Shown: positions 1-8,900 of the stretch, one piece after another
Layout: each line of letters opens with the position of its first letter
How positions within the stretch are numbered: the stretch's first letter is position 1
Source of the DNA: Ruminococcus sp. UBA3855
GTDB taxonomy: Bacteria; Bacillota; Clostridia; Oscillospirales; Ruminococcaceae
Direction of reading: 5' to 3'
Length of the DNA stretch: 29,324 nucleotides
NCBI GenBank assembly: GCA_002392545.1
Contig: DGHF01000115.1
Location: forward strand, 1-29,324
Notes under the pieces: generated by a model
Told to the model about the DNA's origin: nothing
The model's input: only the letters and a program-made list of their open reading frames with translations
Database searches by the model: none
Made by a program: the position numbers and the translations under genes

Positions 1-118
1 AAGTTATTTATTTAAGACTCCTTACTGAGCCATATTCCAGACATCTGGAATTGCAGAAAGACTTGAAATTTGTTCTCAAGCTCCGCTTATTATGCATATT
101 TGAGTTGATTACAAAAGG

Positions 119-150
119 AAACGACTGCGTTGGTGTGCAGTCGTTTTCTT
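119..150. terminator. Bidirectional intrinsic terminator downstream of the glutamate-cysteine ligase-like gene
   Basis: A perfect 10-bp inverted repeat (AAACGACTGC at 119-128, GCAGTCGTTT at 137-146) encloses an 8-base loop. It is followed by a T-rich tail on the plus side and a shorter T-rich tail on the minus side. It sits 18 bases past the stop of the minus-strand gene and would end that transcript. It may also end whatever plus-strand gene lies left of the window. The first ~115 bases hold no feature I recognise. Confidence 0.75.
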
Positions 151-167
151 CTTATAGGTATCCTTTT

Positions 168-1541
168 TTAGAAGGCGGAGTAGCGTGAAATCCAGCTTTC
201 CAGAGAATCCCCACGTTCCAGACCATTGAGAAATTCCAATGCCGGATTGGTGAGATTTTCGGCACGTTCGAAAAGCGGACGGAGGAAATTTTCTTCCTGA
301 TAACCTCTTTCATGGAGTCCGACTTCGGAAATTTCCAGAATCTGGATGAGGAATGCAGAAAGTTTCTTTTTGTCCACAAATTCAGGGATTTTGCGATATG
401 TCAACAGTTCACGGAGTTCGGAAGCATTGTAACCGTGACCATACAAAACTGAATCATGTTCGAGTAAATCCGTGAGTTCATCCAGTTTTCGGGAAAGTCC
501 GGCATGAAACACGGCATGACTGAAAACATCTTTGACAGGCTGTTCACAAGCACTGCGGAATTCAATTGTTCCCCGATAGGTCAAATCTGCAAATTTGAAA
601 CTTCTGTGATGTGCAATATCTTGAATTTCGGGCTTGAATGTGGAAGTTTTCCACGTTCCGGCATCGAAATAACTCCCCGTGACGGAATCCAGATTGATGT
701 ATTCATATAACGGAATGGGCTTGAAATGGAGATATTTTTCACCTTTCTGCACACAGTAAATACTCTGACTTGCGACGTAATCGAAATATTCTTCCAGATT
801 GTGGAAATCTGTTTCGTACATGCCGAGGTTATGCGGATTGTACCCCTGCGAACTGTATCGCCACAAATAATCACGGGAAATTATCAGCTCCGGCAGACCG
901 TCATAAAACGAATTTGCAAATAAAACCGCCTTAAACGGTTCAAGCCGATTGAATGTGTGGAGTGTCTGAAGGATGTCCTCTTTCTGTACATCAAGCTGTA
1001 CCTGTGAGGCAGTCGCAAGCATACTGAAAGTAGGAATACCATGATAGAACTTGTTTCCATAATTCCGGTAAGCGTGTAAATGGTGATACAACATCCGGTA
1101 ACGGTCATTTGCAATGGGTTCATAGGTATTGTATTTGTAATAGGGGTGAATTCCCATGCCTGTCAAGGTATGATGAATTTCGAAGAATTCCTCCTGCAAT
1201 GCCTGAAAAAATTTCCGGAAGCGTTCATTCAAAACGTGAATATTTCCTTCTTTCCCGAACGACAATTCTAAAGTATTGTAACTGCAATCGAAGGAAAGAT
1301 TATCTCCTGTTTCGGGGTTGGTGAGGGAATAAAGATTTCCGTTATCATCAATTTTCTGGTCAGTAAAATGAAACGTTTCAGCGAATTTTTTTACAATTTT
1401 CTGTACTTCCGGAAGGTCAACTGGTTGTTTCCGCAGATTGATGAGGGGAAATTCAAATTCCACCCCGACAAAATCACCTGCTTTTCGTTCAGTTGGGGCG
1501 ATGTATTTTCGCTCAATTGCTTCATGCAATGCCTGATTCAT
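168..1541 (-). CDS. Glutamate-cysteine ligase-like protein (GCS2 / ATP-grasp-independent family)
   Basis: The 457-residue protein resembles the plant/proteobacterial-type glutamate-cysteine ligases, which join glutamate and cysteine with ATP in the first step of glutathione synthesis. What is visible: the N-terminal GVEFEFPL (residues ~27-34), matching the family's GVExE substrate/metal-binding start; a central ATASQVQLD block; ANSFYDGLPE followed by SRDYLWRYS; and a late RGTIEFRSACEQP, all in the expected order. An AGAAAGGA ribosome site precedes the ATG. It is transcribed alone from a good promoter and ends at a hairpin. No glutathione synthetase (gshB) or fused ATP-grasp domain is nearby, so the product may be gamma-glutamylcysteine itself or another gamma-glutamyl amide. 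The family call is fairly sure; the exact substrate is inferred. Confidence 0.75.
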   Translation of the reverse strand: MNQALHEAIERKYIAPTERKAGDFVGVEFEFPLINLRKQPVDLPEVQKIVKKFAETFHFTDQKIDDNGNLYSLTNPETGDNLSFDCSYNTLELSFGKEGNIHVLNERFRKFFQALQEEFFEIHHTLTGMGIHPYYKYNTYEPIANDRYRMLYHHLHAYRNYGNKFYHGIPTFSMLATASQVQLDVQKEDILQTLHTFNRLEPFKAVLFANSFYDGLPELIISRDYLWRYSSQGYNPHNLGMYETDFHNLEEYFDYVASQSIYCVQKGEKYLHFKPIPLYEYINLDSVTGSYFDAGTWKTSTFKPEIQDIAHHRSFKFADLTYRGTIEFRSACEQPVKDVFSHAVFHAGLSRKLDELTDLLEHDSVLYGHGYNASELRELLTYRKIPEFVDKKKLSAFLIQILEISEVGLHERGYQEENFLRPLFERAENLTNPALEFLNGLERGDSLESWISRYSAF

Positions 1542-1577
1542 ACTGTCAAATCCTTTCTGTAATCAGATTATGATTCA

Positions 1578-1606
1578 ATTATACCCCTAAAAAGTCACTT
1601 TGTCCA
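1578..1606 (-). promoter_or_regulatory. Sigma-A promoter of the glutamate-cysteine ligase-like gene
   Basis: On the minus strand, TGGACA (1606-1601) and a perfect TATAAT (1583-1578) are separated by 17 bases. This leaves an untranslated leader of about 30 bases before the ATG at 1541. It is divergent from the regulator promoter at 1704-1732, with about 100 bases between the two -35 boxes. Confidence 0.75.
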
Positions 1607-1667
1607 ATTCTGTTTTTTTAGTACAGGATATTGAAAAATACTATATCCGTCAGGAATTTTCAAAAGC

Positions 1668-1682
1668 TCAACTTAAAGTTGA
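1668..1682. promoter_or_regulatory. Palindrome TCAACTTAAAGTTGA, candidate operator
   Basis: A 15-bp palindrome with perfect 7-bp arms and a single central base lies 21 bases upstream of the -35 box of the XRE regulator, between the two divergent promoters. Position and symmetry suit a binding site for a dimeric helix-turn-helix protein, plausibly the regulator itself. This is inference. A weaker inverted repeat (GGATAT/ATATCC, 1626-1648) lies nearby. Confidence 0.4.
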
Positions 1683-1703
1683 TTTTTAGAAAGAAACAAT
1701 TGC

Positions 1704-1732
1704 TTGAAATCAACCGAACAATGTGATATAAT
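1704..1732 (+). promoter_or_regulatory. Sigma-A promoter with extended -10 for the XRE regulator
   Basis: TTGAAA (1704-1709), a 17-base spacer and a perfect TATAAT (1727-1732), preceded by TGA as an extended -10 element. Transcription should start near 1739, giving a leader of about 65 bases that ends in the CGGAGGG ribosome site (1791-1797) before the ATG at 1804. Because the next gene follows after 25 bases, this promoter may also drive the GH44 gene. Confidence 0.8.
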
Positions 1733-1803
1733 AAACTTGTAAACGAAAAGTGATGTGAAATAAAAATCAAGTCAACCAGAATTTTCTTTTCGGAGGGCAT
1801 TGC

Positions 1804-2652
1804 ATGAAATTCCATGAAAATTTGACAAAATACCGCAAACGTGCCGGATTAACTCAAAATCAGCTTGCAATGAAACTTTCTGTTACTCCGCAGGCGGTCT
1901 CCAAATGGGAGAACGGCAGTTATCCCGACAGCCAGTTATTACCCGAAATTTCCAAGATTCTGGATGTTTCGCTTGATGTGCTCTTTGGTCTCAAAGAGGA
2001 GGAAGGCAGTAAAAGCATCGCACATTCCGCAGGTATCAAAATTCAACAGCTCCCAGAGGAAAAACGTGCAGAATTTGTGATGAAGCTTTTCTATAATATT
2101 GTTTCTTCGTATAATCTGAATACCATTCCGGAGGAGGTTAATTTTCCGGAATCGCTTGTCAAGGAAACCTATGCAAGCCTAAGGACAGATTATGAAATTG
2201 CTATGGCGAGACTGAATCCGGATATGCAGTATGTCTCATTCATCCGCATTCCGGAAAACGGAGTCAACAGCTATTTCAAAATTGAACCGAGGCTGATAGA
2301 GCTTTTCAGTTTCCTTTCTGACGAAAACGTTTTAGAGGTCATCAGCTATGCGGAAACATTAGGCAGAAACTGTATTTTAACAAAAGACTGTATCGCCAAA
2401 GACCTGAATATGTCGATTGAAGTTGTATCGGAAATTGTTGACAGACTTGACAGGTTCGGCATTATGTGGGAACTGACGGCGAACACAGGGGAAGGCTCTT
2501 TCCCGATTTATGGATATGTACATAATGTTCCTTTGGTGACAATTTTTGTGCTGGCGGAATCCCTTGTCAATTTCCTTTCCGTTCGTGAGCCTGACATTGA
2601 CATCTGGACGAAACCACCGTTCCGCAAACCTGAGGAAAATCATGATAATTAA
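1804..2652 (+). CDS. XRE-family helix-turn-helix transcriptional regulator
   Basis: A 282-residue regulator. Residues ~4-60 form a classic XRE (HTH_3) DNA-binding domain: KYRKRAGLTQNQLAMKLSVTPQAVSKWENG, then SQLLPEISKILDVSLDVLFG. The remaining ~215 residues are not a standard sensor domain I can name. Residues ~185-235 (LTKDCIAKDLNMSIEVVSEIVDRLDRFG) look like a second, winged-helix-like DNA-binding fold. The start is fixed by GGAGG seven to eight bases upstream. The gene lies only 25 bases before the GH44 dockerin gene on the same strand, with no terminator between, so it is probably co-transcribed and may control that gene and/or the divergent ligase gene. The ligand is unknown. Confidence 0.85.
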   Translation: MKFHENLTKYRKRAGLTQNQLAMKLSVTPQAVSKWENGSYPDSQLLPEISKILDVSLDVLFGLKEEEGSKSIAHSAGIKIQQLPEEKRAEFVMKLFYNIVSSYNLNTIPEEVNFPESLVKETYASLRTDYEIAMARLNPDMQYVSFIRIPENGVNSYFKIEPRLIELFSFLSDENVLEVISYAETLGRNCILTKDCIAKDLNMSIEVVSEIVDRLDRFGIMWELTANTGEGSFPIYGYVHNVPLVTIFVLAESLVNFLSVREPDIDIWTKPPFRKPEENHDN

Positions 2653-2677
2653 AAGCATTTAATAGGAGGTTTTTACA

Positions 2678-5059
2678 ATGCTTAGAAGAAAAATTGCCGG
2701 ACTTGCTTCTATTCTGTGCCTGATTGCAAGCATCCCTGTTGTGCCTGTTTCCGCCGCTGATAACAGCTATGACATGCAGGTCACTGTCAACCTTGCCGGA
2801 GAAAAGAAGGCAATCAGCCCTTATATCTATGGTGTCAATGAGTACGGTTCAGGCAACCTGAAAACCGTCACCACCCATAATGCACGTCAGGGCGGTAACC
2901 GCTATACTGGCTATAACTGGGAAACAAACTGGTCTAATGCCGGTGAAGACTGGCAGCACAGCTCCGATACCAATATCGGTGATTTGTCCGACGGTACAGC
3001 TTTCGCAGCAAGACATTTCTCTGAAACCTGTGAAAAGTACAATATTCCTTACAAACTGGCAACCCTCCAGATGGCTGGTTATGTTTCCGCCGACAAAAAC
3101 GGCACTGTTTCCGCTGACGAAGCTGCACCCTCTGCACGTTGGAACAAAGTTGAATTTCGCAAAGATGGGGAACTCTCCCTTGAACCTGATTTGACTGACG
3201 GCACTGTCTACATGGATGAATATGTGAATTTCCTTGTAAAGACTTTAGGTGATGCTGGCACTTCCACAGGCATTCAGGCTTACAGCCTTGATAATGAGCC
3301 GGTTCTCTGGAATGATACTCACCCCCTCTTACACGCAAATGAAGTCACAAATGAAGAGCTTGTTTCCAAGAGCATTGAATTGGCTAAAGTTGTTAAGGAA
3401 ATTGACCCGAAGGCAGAAGTATTTGGTCCTGCATTCTGGGGAATGCTCCCTTGTGTACAGATTGGTGAAAGCGGAAACGGCTTCACTGACCCCGACTGGC
3501 AGGCTGTCAAGAATGACTATAACTGGTATCTGGATTACTACCTGAAACAAATGGCAGACGCTGAAAAAGAAGCCGGCACAAGACTGCTTGACGTGATTGA
3601 TGTCCATTACTATGCTCAGGACTGCGCAACTGATGAAGCAAGATTGCAGGCTGCAAGAAGCCTTTATGACCCTGATTATGTTGAAAACAGCTGGTTACAG
3701 CCGTGGTGCGGAAAATACTTCCCGTTCCTGCCGAACATTCAGGAATCCATTGACAAGTACTATCCAAATACAAAGATTGCAGTTTCTGAATACAACCTTG
3801 CAAATATCGCTGATGAAAAGAACACTGGTAAGTCTGTTGTTGCTGGTATCGCTGAAACGGAAGCACTCGGCGCATTTGCGAAAACTGGTGTTTACTTTGC
3901 TACTTATTGGGGAACGATGTCAGAATGCCCCTATGTTGCATCTGGTATCAACCTCTATACCAACTATGACGGAGAAGGCGCATCCTTTGGCGATACCCTC
4001 GTAGAAGCAAACACCACAGACCTTTCCAAAGCTGCTGCATTTGCATCCATCAACGGCAATGATGATTCTACCGTTACCATGACACTTTCGAATAAGGATA
4101 TGACCAATTCTGAAAAGGCTGTCATCTCCCTTGATGGTACTTCCACAAATTACAAGAGTGCTGTTGTTTATGCAATCACACAGGATAATTCCGATATTCG
4201 TATTATTGATGTACAGAACGACCTTTCCGGAAATAAAATTACTGTTGAATTGCCTCCGCTCTCCGTTGCACAGATTGTCATTTCCGACAAGGCAACCGAC
4301 AAGACCACCTATGAAGCTCCTGACATTACCACAAAGGAAGTTTCCTATCAAATGGATGAACTCGAAAATTCCGCCAACGGTTTCCCCATGATTCCGCTCG
4401 GCGACAAGGAACACCTCAAGAAAATTGTCATCAATGCCACAGCATCTTCAAATGAAGGTTCTTCCTACGGTGGTGGCGGTGGCGGTCTCTGCTTCAACAA
4501 GGTTGTCCGTGATGGCAGTACCTCCGAAGAATGGGGCAGTAAGGCAGTCAATTTTGCACTTGGCACAGCTGATATTGAAATTCCGTTTGATGGTGAGTTT
4601 ACTGTAGTCAAGGATGCCGTTGCTGGTACTAATGAAACTATTACAGGTACAACCAACGACGAATACGCAGAATTTCAGGGCGGTTGGTGGAAATATTCCG
4701 AAAAACAGCCTGACGGCAGTGATATTACTGTAACTTATAATTCCGTTACCCTCGTGTATGAGTATGACGGCACAACACCTGTTGAACCCACTGAAACAAC
4801 TGAACCCACTCCCACTGAATCTGATGAACCTACCTCTGAACCTGACAATTCTGTTACTTTCGGTGACGTAGACGGCAACGGAGAAGTTAATATTGTTGAC
4901 GTGCTCACACTGAATCAGTACTTGCTGGGTGTTTCGGATTCTGACGAAGTAAATCAGAAAAATGCTGATGTTGACAAGGACGGCACTATCAATGACACTG
5001 ATGCTATGAACATTCTGAAATCTCTTGTCAATCTGGTGACACTCCCTGTTGAAAAGTAA
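2678..5059 (+). CDS. Cellulosomal GH44 endoglucanase/xyloglucanase with C-terminal CBM-like module and type I dockerin
   Basis: A 793-residue secreted enzyme. Order seen: signal peptide (1-26, cut near VSA/AD); GH44 catalytic domain and its beta-sandwich (~30-540) with the family blocks ISPYIYGVNEYG, ARQGGNRYTGYNWETN and DWQHSSD; predicted acid/base Glu207 in SLDNEP; predicted nucleophile Glu371 in VSEYN; a ~150-residue module (~551-700) with a Gly-rich loop and a W-W-Y patch, probably a carbohydrate-binding module (possibly CBM76-like, which I recall accompanying R. flavefaciens GH44); a Thr/Pro/Glu linker (~702-725); and a dockerin (726-793) with two complete calcium loops (DVDGNGEVNIVD, DVDKDGTINDTD). 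GH44 enzymes cut beta-1,4-glucan and xyloglucan internally. AGGAGG at 2664-2669 fixes the start, and a strong hairpin follows. It is secreted and expected to dock on a scaffoldin encoded elsewhere. Confidence 0.93.
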   Translation: MLRRKIAGLASILCLIASIPVVPVSAADNSYDMQVTVNLAGEKKAISPYIYGVNEYGSGNLKTVTTHNARQGGNRYTGYNWETNWSNAGEDWQHSSDTNIGDLSDGTAFAARHFSETCEKYNIPYKLATLQMAGYVSADKNGTVSADEAAPSARWNKVEFRKDGELSLEPDLTDGTVYMDEYVNFLVKTLGDAGTSTGIQAYSLDNEPVLWNDTHPLLHANEVTNEELVSKSIELAKVVKEIDPKAEVFGPAFWGMLPCVQIGESGNGFTDPDWQAVKNDYNWYLDYYLKQMADAEKEAGTRLLDVIDVHYYAQDCATDEARLQAARSLYDPDYVENSWLQPWCGKYFPFLPNIQESIDKYYPNTKIAVSEYNLANIADEKNTGKSVVAGIAETEALGAFAKTGVYFATYWGTMSECPYVASGINLYTNYDGEGASFGDTLVEANTTDLSKAAAFASINGNDDSTVTMTLSNKDMTNSEKAVISLDGTSTNYKSAVVYAITQDNSDIRIIDVQNDLSGNKITVELPPLSVAQIVISDKATDKTTYEAPDITTKEVSYQMDELENSANGFPMIPLGDKEHLKKIVINATASSNEGSSYGGGGGGLCFNKVVRDGSTSEEWGSKAVNFALGTADIEIPFDGEFTVVKDAVAGTNETITGTTNDEYAEFQGGWWKYSEKQPDGSDITVTYNSVTLVYEYDGTTPVEPTETTEPTPTESDEPTSEPDNSVTFGDVDGNGEVNIVDVLTLNQYLLGVSDSDEVNQKNADVDKDGTINDTDAMNILKSLVNLVTLPVEK

Positions 5060-5088
5060 TCTCCTCTTTGCTTCATGATAAATCGCAG

Positions 5089-5124
5089 AAAGCCGCTCCG
5101 CCACTTTAGGCGGAACGGCTTTTT
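5089..5124. terminator. Strong bidirectional terminator between the GH44 gene and the convergent membrane-protein gene
   Basis: AAAGCCGCTCCGCC (5089-5102) pairs with GGCGGAACGGCTTT (5109-5122), with one mismatch and a 6-base loop. It is followed by T residues on the plus side and by TTTCTG on the minus side. It lies 29 bases past the GH44 stop and 19 bases past the stop of the convergent gene. Confidence 0.85.
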
Positions 5125-5143
5125 CATGGAGGTATTTCAATTT

Positions 5144-5758
5144 TCAGGGTTCGGGGGGGGACTGTGGCGGAATATTGGGCTTCATCACCATTTTGACAAA
5201 AATCGGCTGGAATATCATTATCAGAATATAGCCGATTATCAGACATACCACCAATGACGGCAGAAAAGACGGTAAAAATTGGGGAATTGCTTCTGTCATG
5301 GCATTTTTTGCGCCTTGCATTTCTGCAATGCTGGCTTGCATTTGATTGATGGAATCTGTCTGTTCAGGGGGGATGCTTTCAATTTGCTGTTGCAGTTGAG
5401 CTATCTGTGTATCAAGTTCAGCAATTTGATGTCGGAGCTGTCCGGCAGAAAGATTCGTCATCAATAAAACCATCAGCAATGTCAGAATGGGTGTGTAAAT
5501 CAAATCTGAAATCAGCGACGTTAATAAATTCGCCTTGAAAGTTTCCGGCTCAATGTTGCACTTCCGGCAGGCGGAATCTCCGAGGGGTTTCATGGGGACA
5601 ATCAGACCTATGATAATACTAATCACAAAGCTGACCGCAAAACTCAATAAAAATCCACCGATGCTGAAATGTCCTGACAATAAATTCCCTGTTAATGAGA
5701 GTGAAAGACTCATAACAAAACCCATCAATACACTGATTATCATTCCTTTTTGTTTCAT
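5144..5758 (-). CDS. Unrecognised membrane protein with internal coiled coil
   Basis: I do not recognise this 204-residue protein. Visible: hydrophobic segments near residues 5-27, 35-58, 75-100 and 170-192; a charged loop with a Cys pair (ACRKCNIEPE); a Gln-rich coiled-coil stretch (~105-155, LRHQIAELDTQIAQLQQQIE) between the third and fourth segments; and a Pro-rich C-terminus. The first two helices loosely recall the DUF2798-type small membrane proteins, a weak resemblance. The start is the ATG at 5758, with AAAGGAG eight to nine bases before it. An in-frame TTG at 5842 is excluded because it is the first half of the TTGACA -35 box. The gene sits between two dockerin enzymes, but nothing in it suggests a cellulosomal role. 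Confidence 0.7.
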   Translation of the reverse strand: MKQKGMIISVLMGFVMSLSLSLTGNLLSGHFSIGGFLLSFAVSFVISIIIGLIVPMKPLGDSACRKCNIEPETFKANLLTSLISDLIYTPILTLLMVLLMTNLSAGQLRHQIAELDTQIAQLQQQIESIPPEQTDSINQMQASIAEMQGAKNAMTEAIPQFLPSFLPSLVVCLIIGYILIMIFQPIFVKMVMKPNIPPQSPPEP

Positions 5759-5813
5759 GATTGTATTCTCCTTTCTTTGGGATTCGGCGGTAACGCATAC
5801 CAGACCACTAAAG

Positions 5814-5842
5814 ATTATAATATAATATCTATGATTTGTCAA
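5814..5842 (-). promoter_or_regulatory. Consensus sigma-A promoter of the membrane/coiled-coil gene
   Basis: Minus-strand TTGACA (5842-5837), 17-base spacer, TATAAT (5819-5814): both hexamers perfect. The leader would be about 50 bases. The -35 box begins with an in-frame TTG that could be mistaken for an upstream start codon. Confidence 0.85.
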
Positions 5843-5885
5843 TAAATTCGTTATAAAATTTACAGTTTATTCATATTTTGTTATT

Positions 5886-5918
5886 AAGAAAACACCTGCC
5901 CATTCTCGGACAGGTGTT
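5886..5918 (-). terminator. Terminator of the GH10 xylanase gene
   Basis: AACACCTGCCC (5891-5901) and GGACAGGTGTT (5908-5918) form an 11-bp stem with one G-U pair when read on the minus strand and a 6-base loop. A TTCTT tail follows. It lies 11 bases past the xylanase stop codon. Confidence 0.75.
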
Positions 5919-5929
5919 CTTGATTTTTG

Positions 5930-8900
5930 TCATACAGGGAGTGTCACCAGATTCACAAGAGATTTCAAAATGTTCATAGCATCGGCATCATTCACAGTGC
6001 CGTCGTTGTCAACATCTGCATTTTTCTGGTTGACCTCGTCAGTCTCTGCAATCCCCAAAAGGTACTGATTCAGTGTGAGCACATCAACAATATTAACAGT
6101 TCCGTTATCGTCAACATCTCCGTAGGTGACAGAATCAGTTGTTCCGTCTCTCTCCAGTTTCAGCAGACCCAGACCGGAAACATCTGTATAACCCATTCCA
6201 GAAAGGTCATACCAGTTGGCAATGGAAGTGCGTTTTCCGTCGCCTGTGCCGTCGTCGTTGACTTGTGCATCAAAGCCGACAATCTGATTTGCCTTGAATC
6301 CGCCCAAGGTTGACGGAATCGCAAATTCAACGAGATAGCCGTCAGAGGTCTTTGCAGTGGCGGAAATAAAGGCATCTGTGCTCAACCCATCTGTAACAGA
6401 TTTTTCATTGTCAAAGTTGGTTCTTACCTGAATATCATCAGCTTCATATGCGCTGGTTTTGTGGTTGTTTTCGTCAAGGAAGATTTCGACAGTATCCTGT
6501 TCATATGCGTTGTTGCTTGCCTTGCTCAAAACAGGGTCTTTGACCTCTGCAAGAACGTAGATATAATCTTTATCCCACAACATTTTTGCTGTTCCGGTTG
6601 CACCTTCACCAAGGGAATAATTATTGATGTTGATGGTCTTTGCAGTACTCCAGATTTCGTCAATTGTGCCGTCAATTTTGGGAGTGCCTTTTACAGCGGT
6701 GGCAACAGACGGGGGATACATGAAAGTTAATTTTCCGCTTGTTGCTTCTGACAGCTCCCTGAGAGAGTTCCAGTTTTCACTGTTCAGGGCAATATCGAAA
6801 TTAAGGGTATCGCCGTCACTGAGTCCGGAAATTGCCTTTCTGTAGGTATTTTTTCCGGATTTGACATCAATTGTTTCTGTTTCGCCGTTAATCATGATAG
6901 TAGCTGTTCCGGCTTTCTTAGCGTTAATCTCAATCCACAATGTGTCAACTGCAATGTCAGCATTCACTCCAGAGGGTTCTTGTGTGTAGGCAATCTTGAA
7001 ACTGCCTGCATTTCCAATCTGGTTTTCTGCCTGCAAATCGAAAGCGTTCTGCAATGCTTTTTGTGTTGCTACGACTAAATATGCCCTTGTGTTCTTGATG
7101 GTCTGCACTTCTGCATCAGTATCAATCACGGCATAATAGGAATCTTTCGCCTGATAATTCTTGTCGAATAACAGCGGATAACCGCCAATCCAGCTGGTTG
7201 AATCCGTAATACCCCACAATACAACAGCGGAGAGGTTCACACCGTCATCCTTGACACGCTTAAACATATCAAAGCACTGACGGTATCTTTCCGCTAATGC
7301 AAGTCTATCCTCTGTAGTATCCGAACGAAGTGCAACGTCTAATTCTGTCACCTGAATTTCAAGCCCCATTTTTGCATAGCTTCTGAGTGCATTTTCATAT
7401 TGAGCGATAGAGGGGGAACTCATGCCAATATGAGACTGCATTCCCATGCCGTCAATCAGTTTCGCATCCACAAGGGGCTGTAAAATTTCGGACTGGATGT
7501 ATTTTAATTTTGCTTCGCTGTACTCGTTGTAATCGTTATAGAAGAGCTTGCAACCTTCGGGAGCGTATTTTCTCGCATACTCGAAAGCCTTTTTGATATA
7601 ACTCTGGTCTCCGTAAACAGATACCCAACCAGATGAGCCGTCACCCTGAGAATATGCCCCAGCATTGCGGATAGTACCAGAATCAGAGGCGGCTTCATTC
7701 ACAACGTCCCATGCGTAAACATGGAGTTTCGGATATTGTGTCTTGATGGCATTCATCACGTTTTTGATGTAGTTTTCCATTCGCTTGTCCATGACTTCGG
7801 GAGAAACGAAAGCACCGTCAGCATCATAATTTTCTTTAAAGAACCAGTCCGGAGTCTGGGAATGCCATACCAGCACATGACCTCTCAAATCAAGCCCGTT
7901 ATCTTCGCAGAATTTCAGCATATCAGCGGCTTGTTTCAAGGAAACCTGAGGGTTTGTCTGGTCGCCGTTGTTGGCATTCATATAGGCGATTGTTGCGGTC
8001 TGGTCTAAGACGGATTCGGGCTTTAATTCGTTGCCAATGGTCACGCTGTTGTAATGTTTCAGAATCAAGTCTTTTGTTGCCCCCTGTGTAAATTCGCTCC
8101 CTGCAACGGCACAGCCCATCTTGAAATAATCCTTGTAAACATCTTTCAAGGATGCAATATCATCCTGAATTGCAGGGTCAGGGAGTCTTGTGCCGGATAC
8201 ATCATCCAGATAGAAGCCCATTAAATCTTGAGAAGTAACAGCAGATTCCGGCTTGTATGCGGTCTGTACATAGACATAGAAATTGGATGCTCCTTCAGGG
8301 AGGGTGCATTCTGTTCCCACATATGTCCATTCGCCTTTTTTAGCGGTCTCTGTGTAAATGGTATAATAATTTTCCTTGCCGTCCTTGTCGTACTGGAGAT
8401 TGATAGAGAATTTCTGTGTATCGGTGTATTCATCGCCGTCATACATCACCCAGCAACCGAAATTATAATATCCGCCTGCTTCCAATACGAGTGCTTTGTT
8501 GCAGGTTGCACCATTCCAGAGCTGTTCTCTGCCGTCAGTACGGAGGGAATACGTGCCGGAATGTGCGAATTTGTCAGTAACTTCCAGAGTAGTTTTTGAG
8601 CCTCTGCCTTGCCAGCTCATTTTTGTACCGTCTTCGAAATCGTCAGAAAATCCGTCAACAGCTCCTGCATTGTCATGCTTTTCGCCTTTGACAACAAAGT
8701 CATCCATGTAGAAATCACTTAAAGTTGCTGCTTCCACATAAATGACAATATTCGAAGCATCCGAGGGAACTGTATAATTTCCGTTGATAACAGCCCATTG
8801 TCCCTGCTGTGCATTCACGGAGCTGATATATTTATAATTTTCCTTGCCGTTTGCATCCGTATAGAGACACTGCAAATTGAACTGTTGATTCTGTCCGCCG

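Noticed and set aside
1..118. Possible end of a gene from the left (frame from base 3 open to about 188)
   Set aside because: The translation is not recognisable, runs through the terminator hairpin and into the antisense of the ligase gene; chance openness is more likely.
4448..5140. Long minus-strand open frame opposite the GH44 3' end (and similar long antisense frames elsewhere, such as 3920-4414)
   Set aside because: They are antisense shadows of well-identified genes with Cys/Ile-rich low-plausibility translations and no ribosome sites.
5759..5842. A 28-residue N-terminal extension of the membrane protein starting at TTG 5842
   Set aside because: The TTG is part of a perfect TTGACA -35 box and lies upstream of the transcription start. 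The ATG at 5758 has a strong AAAGGAG site.
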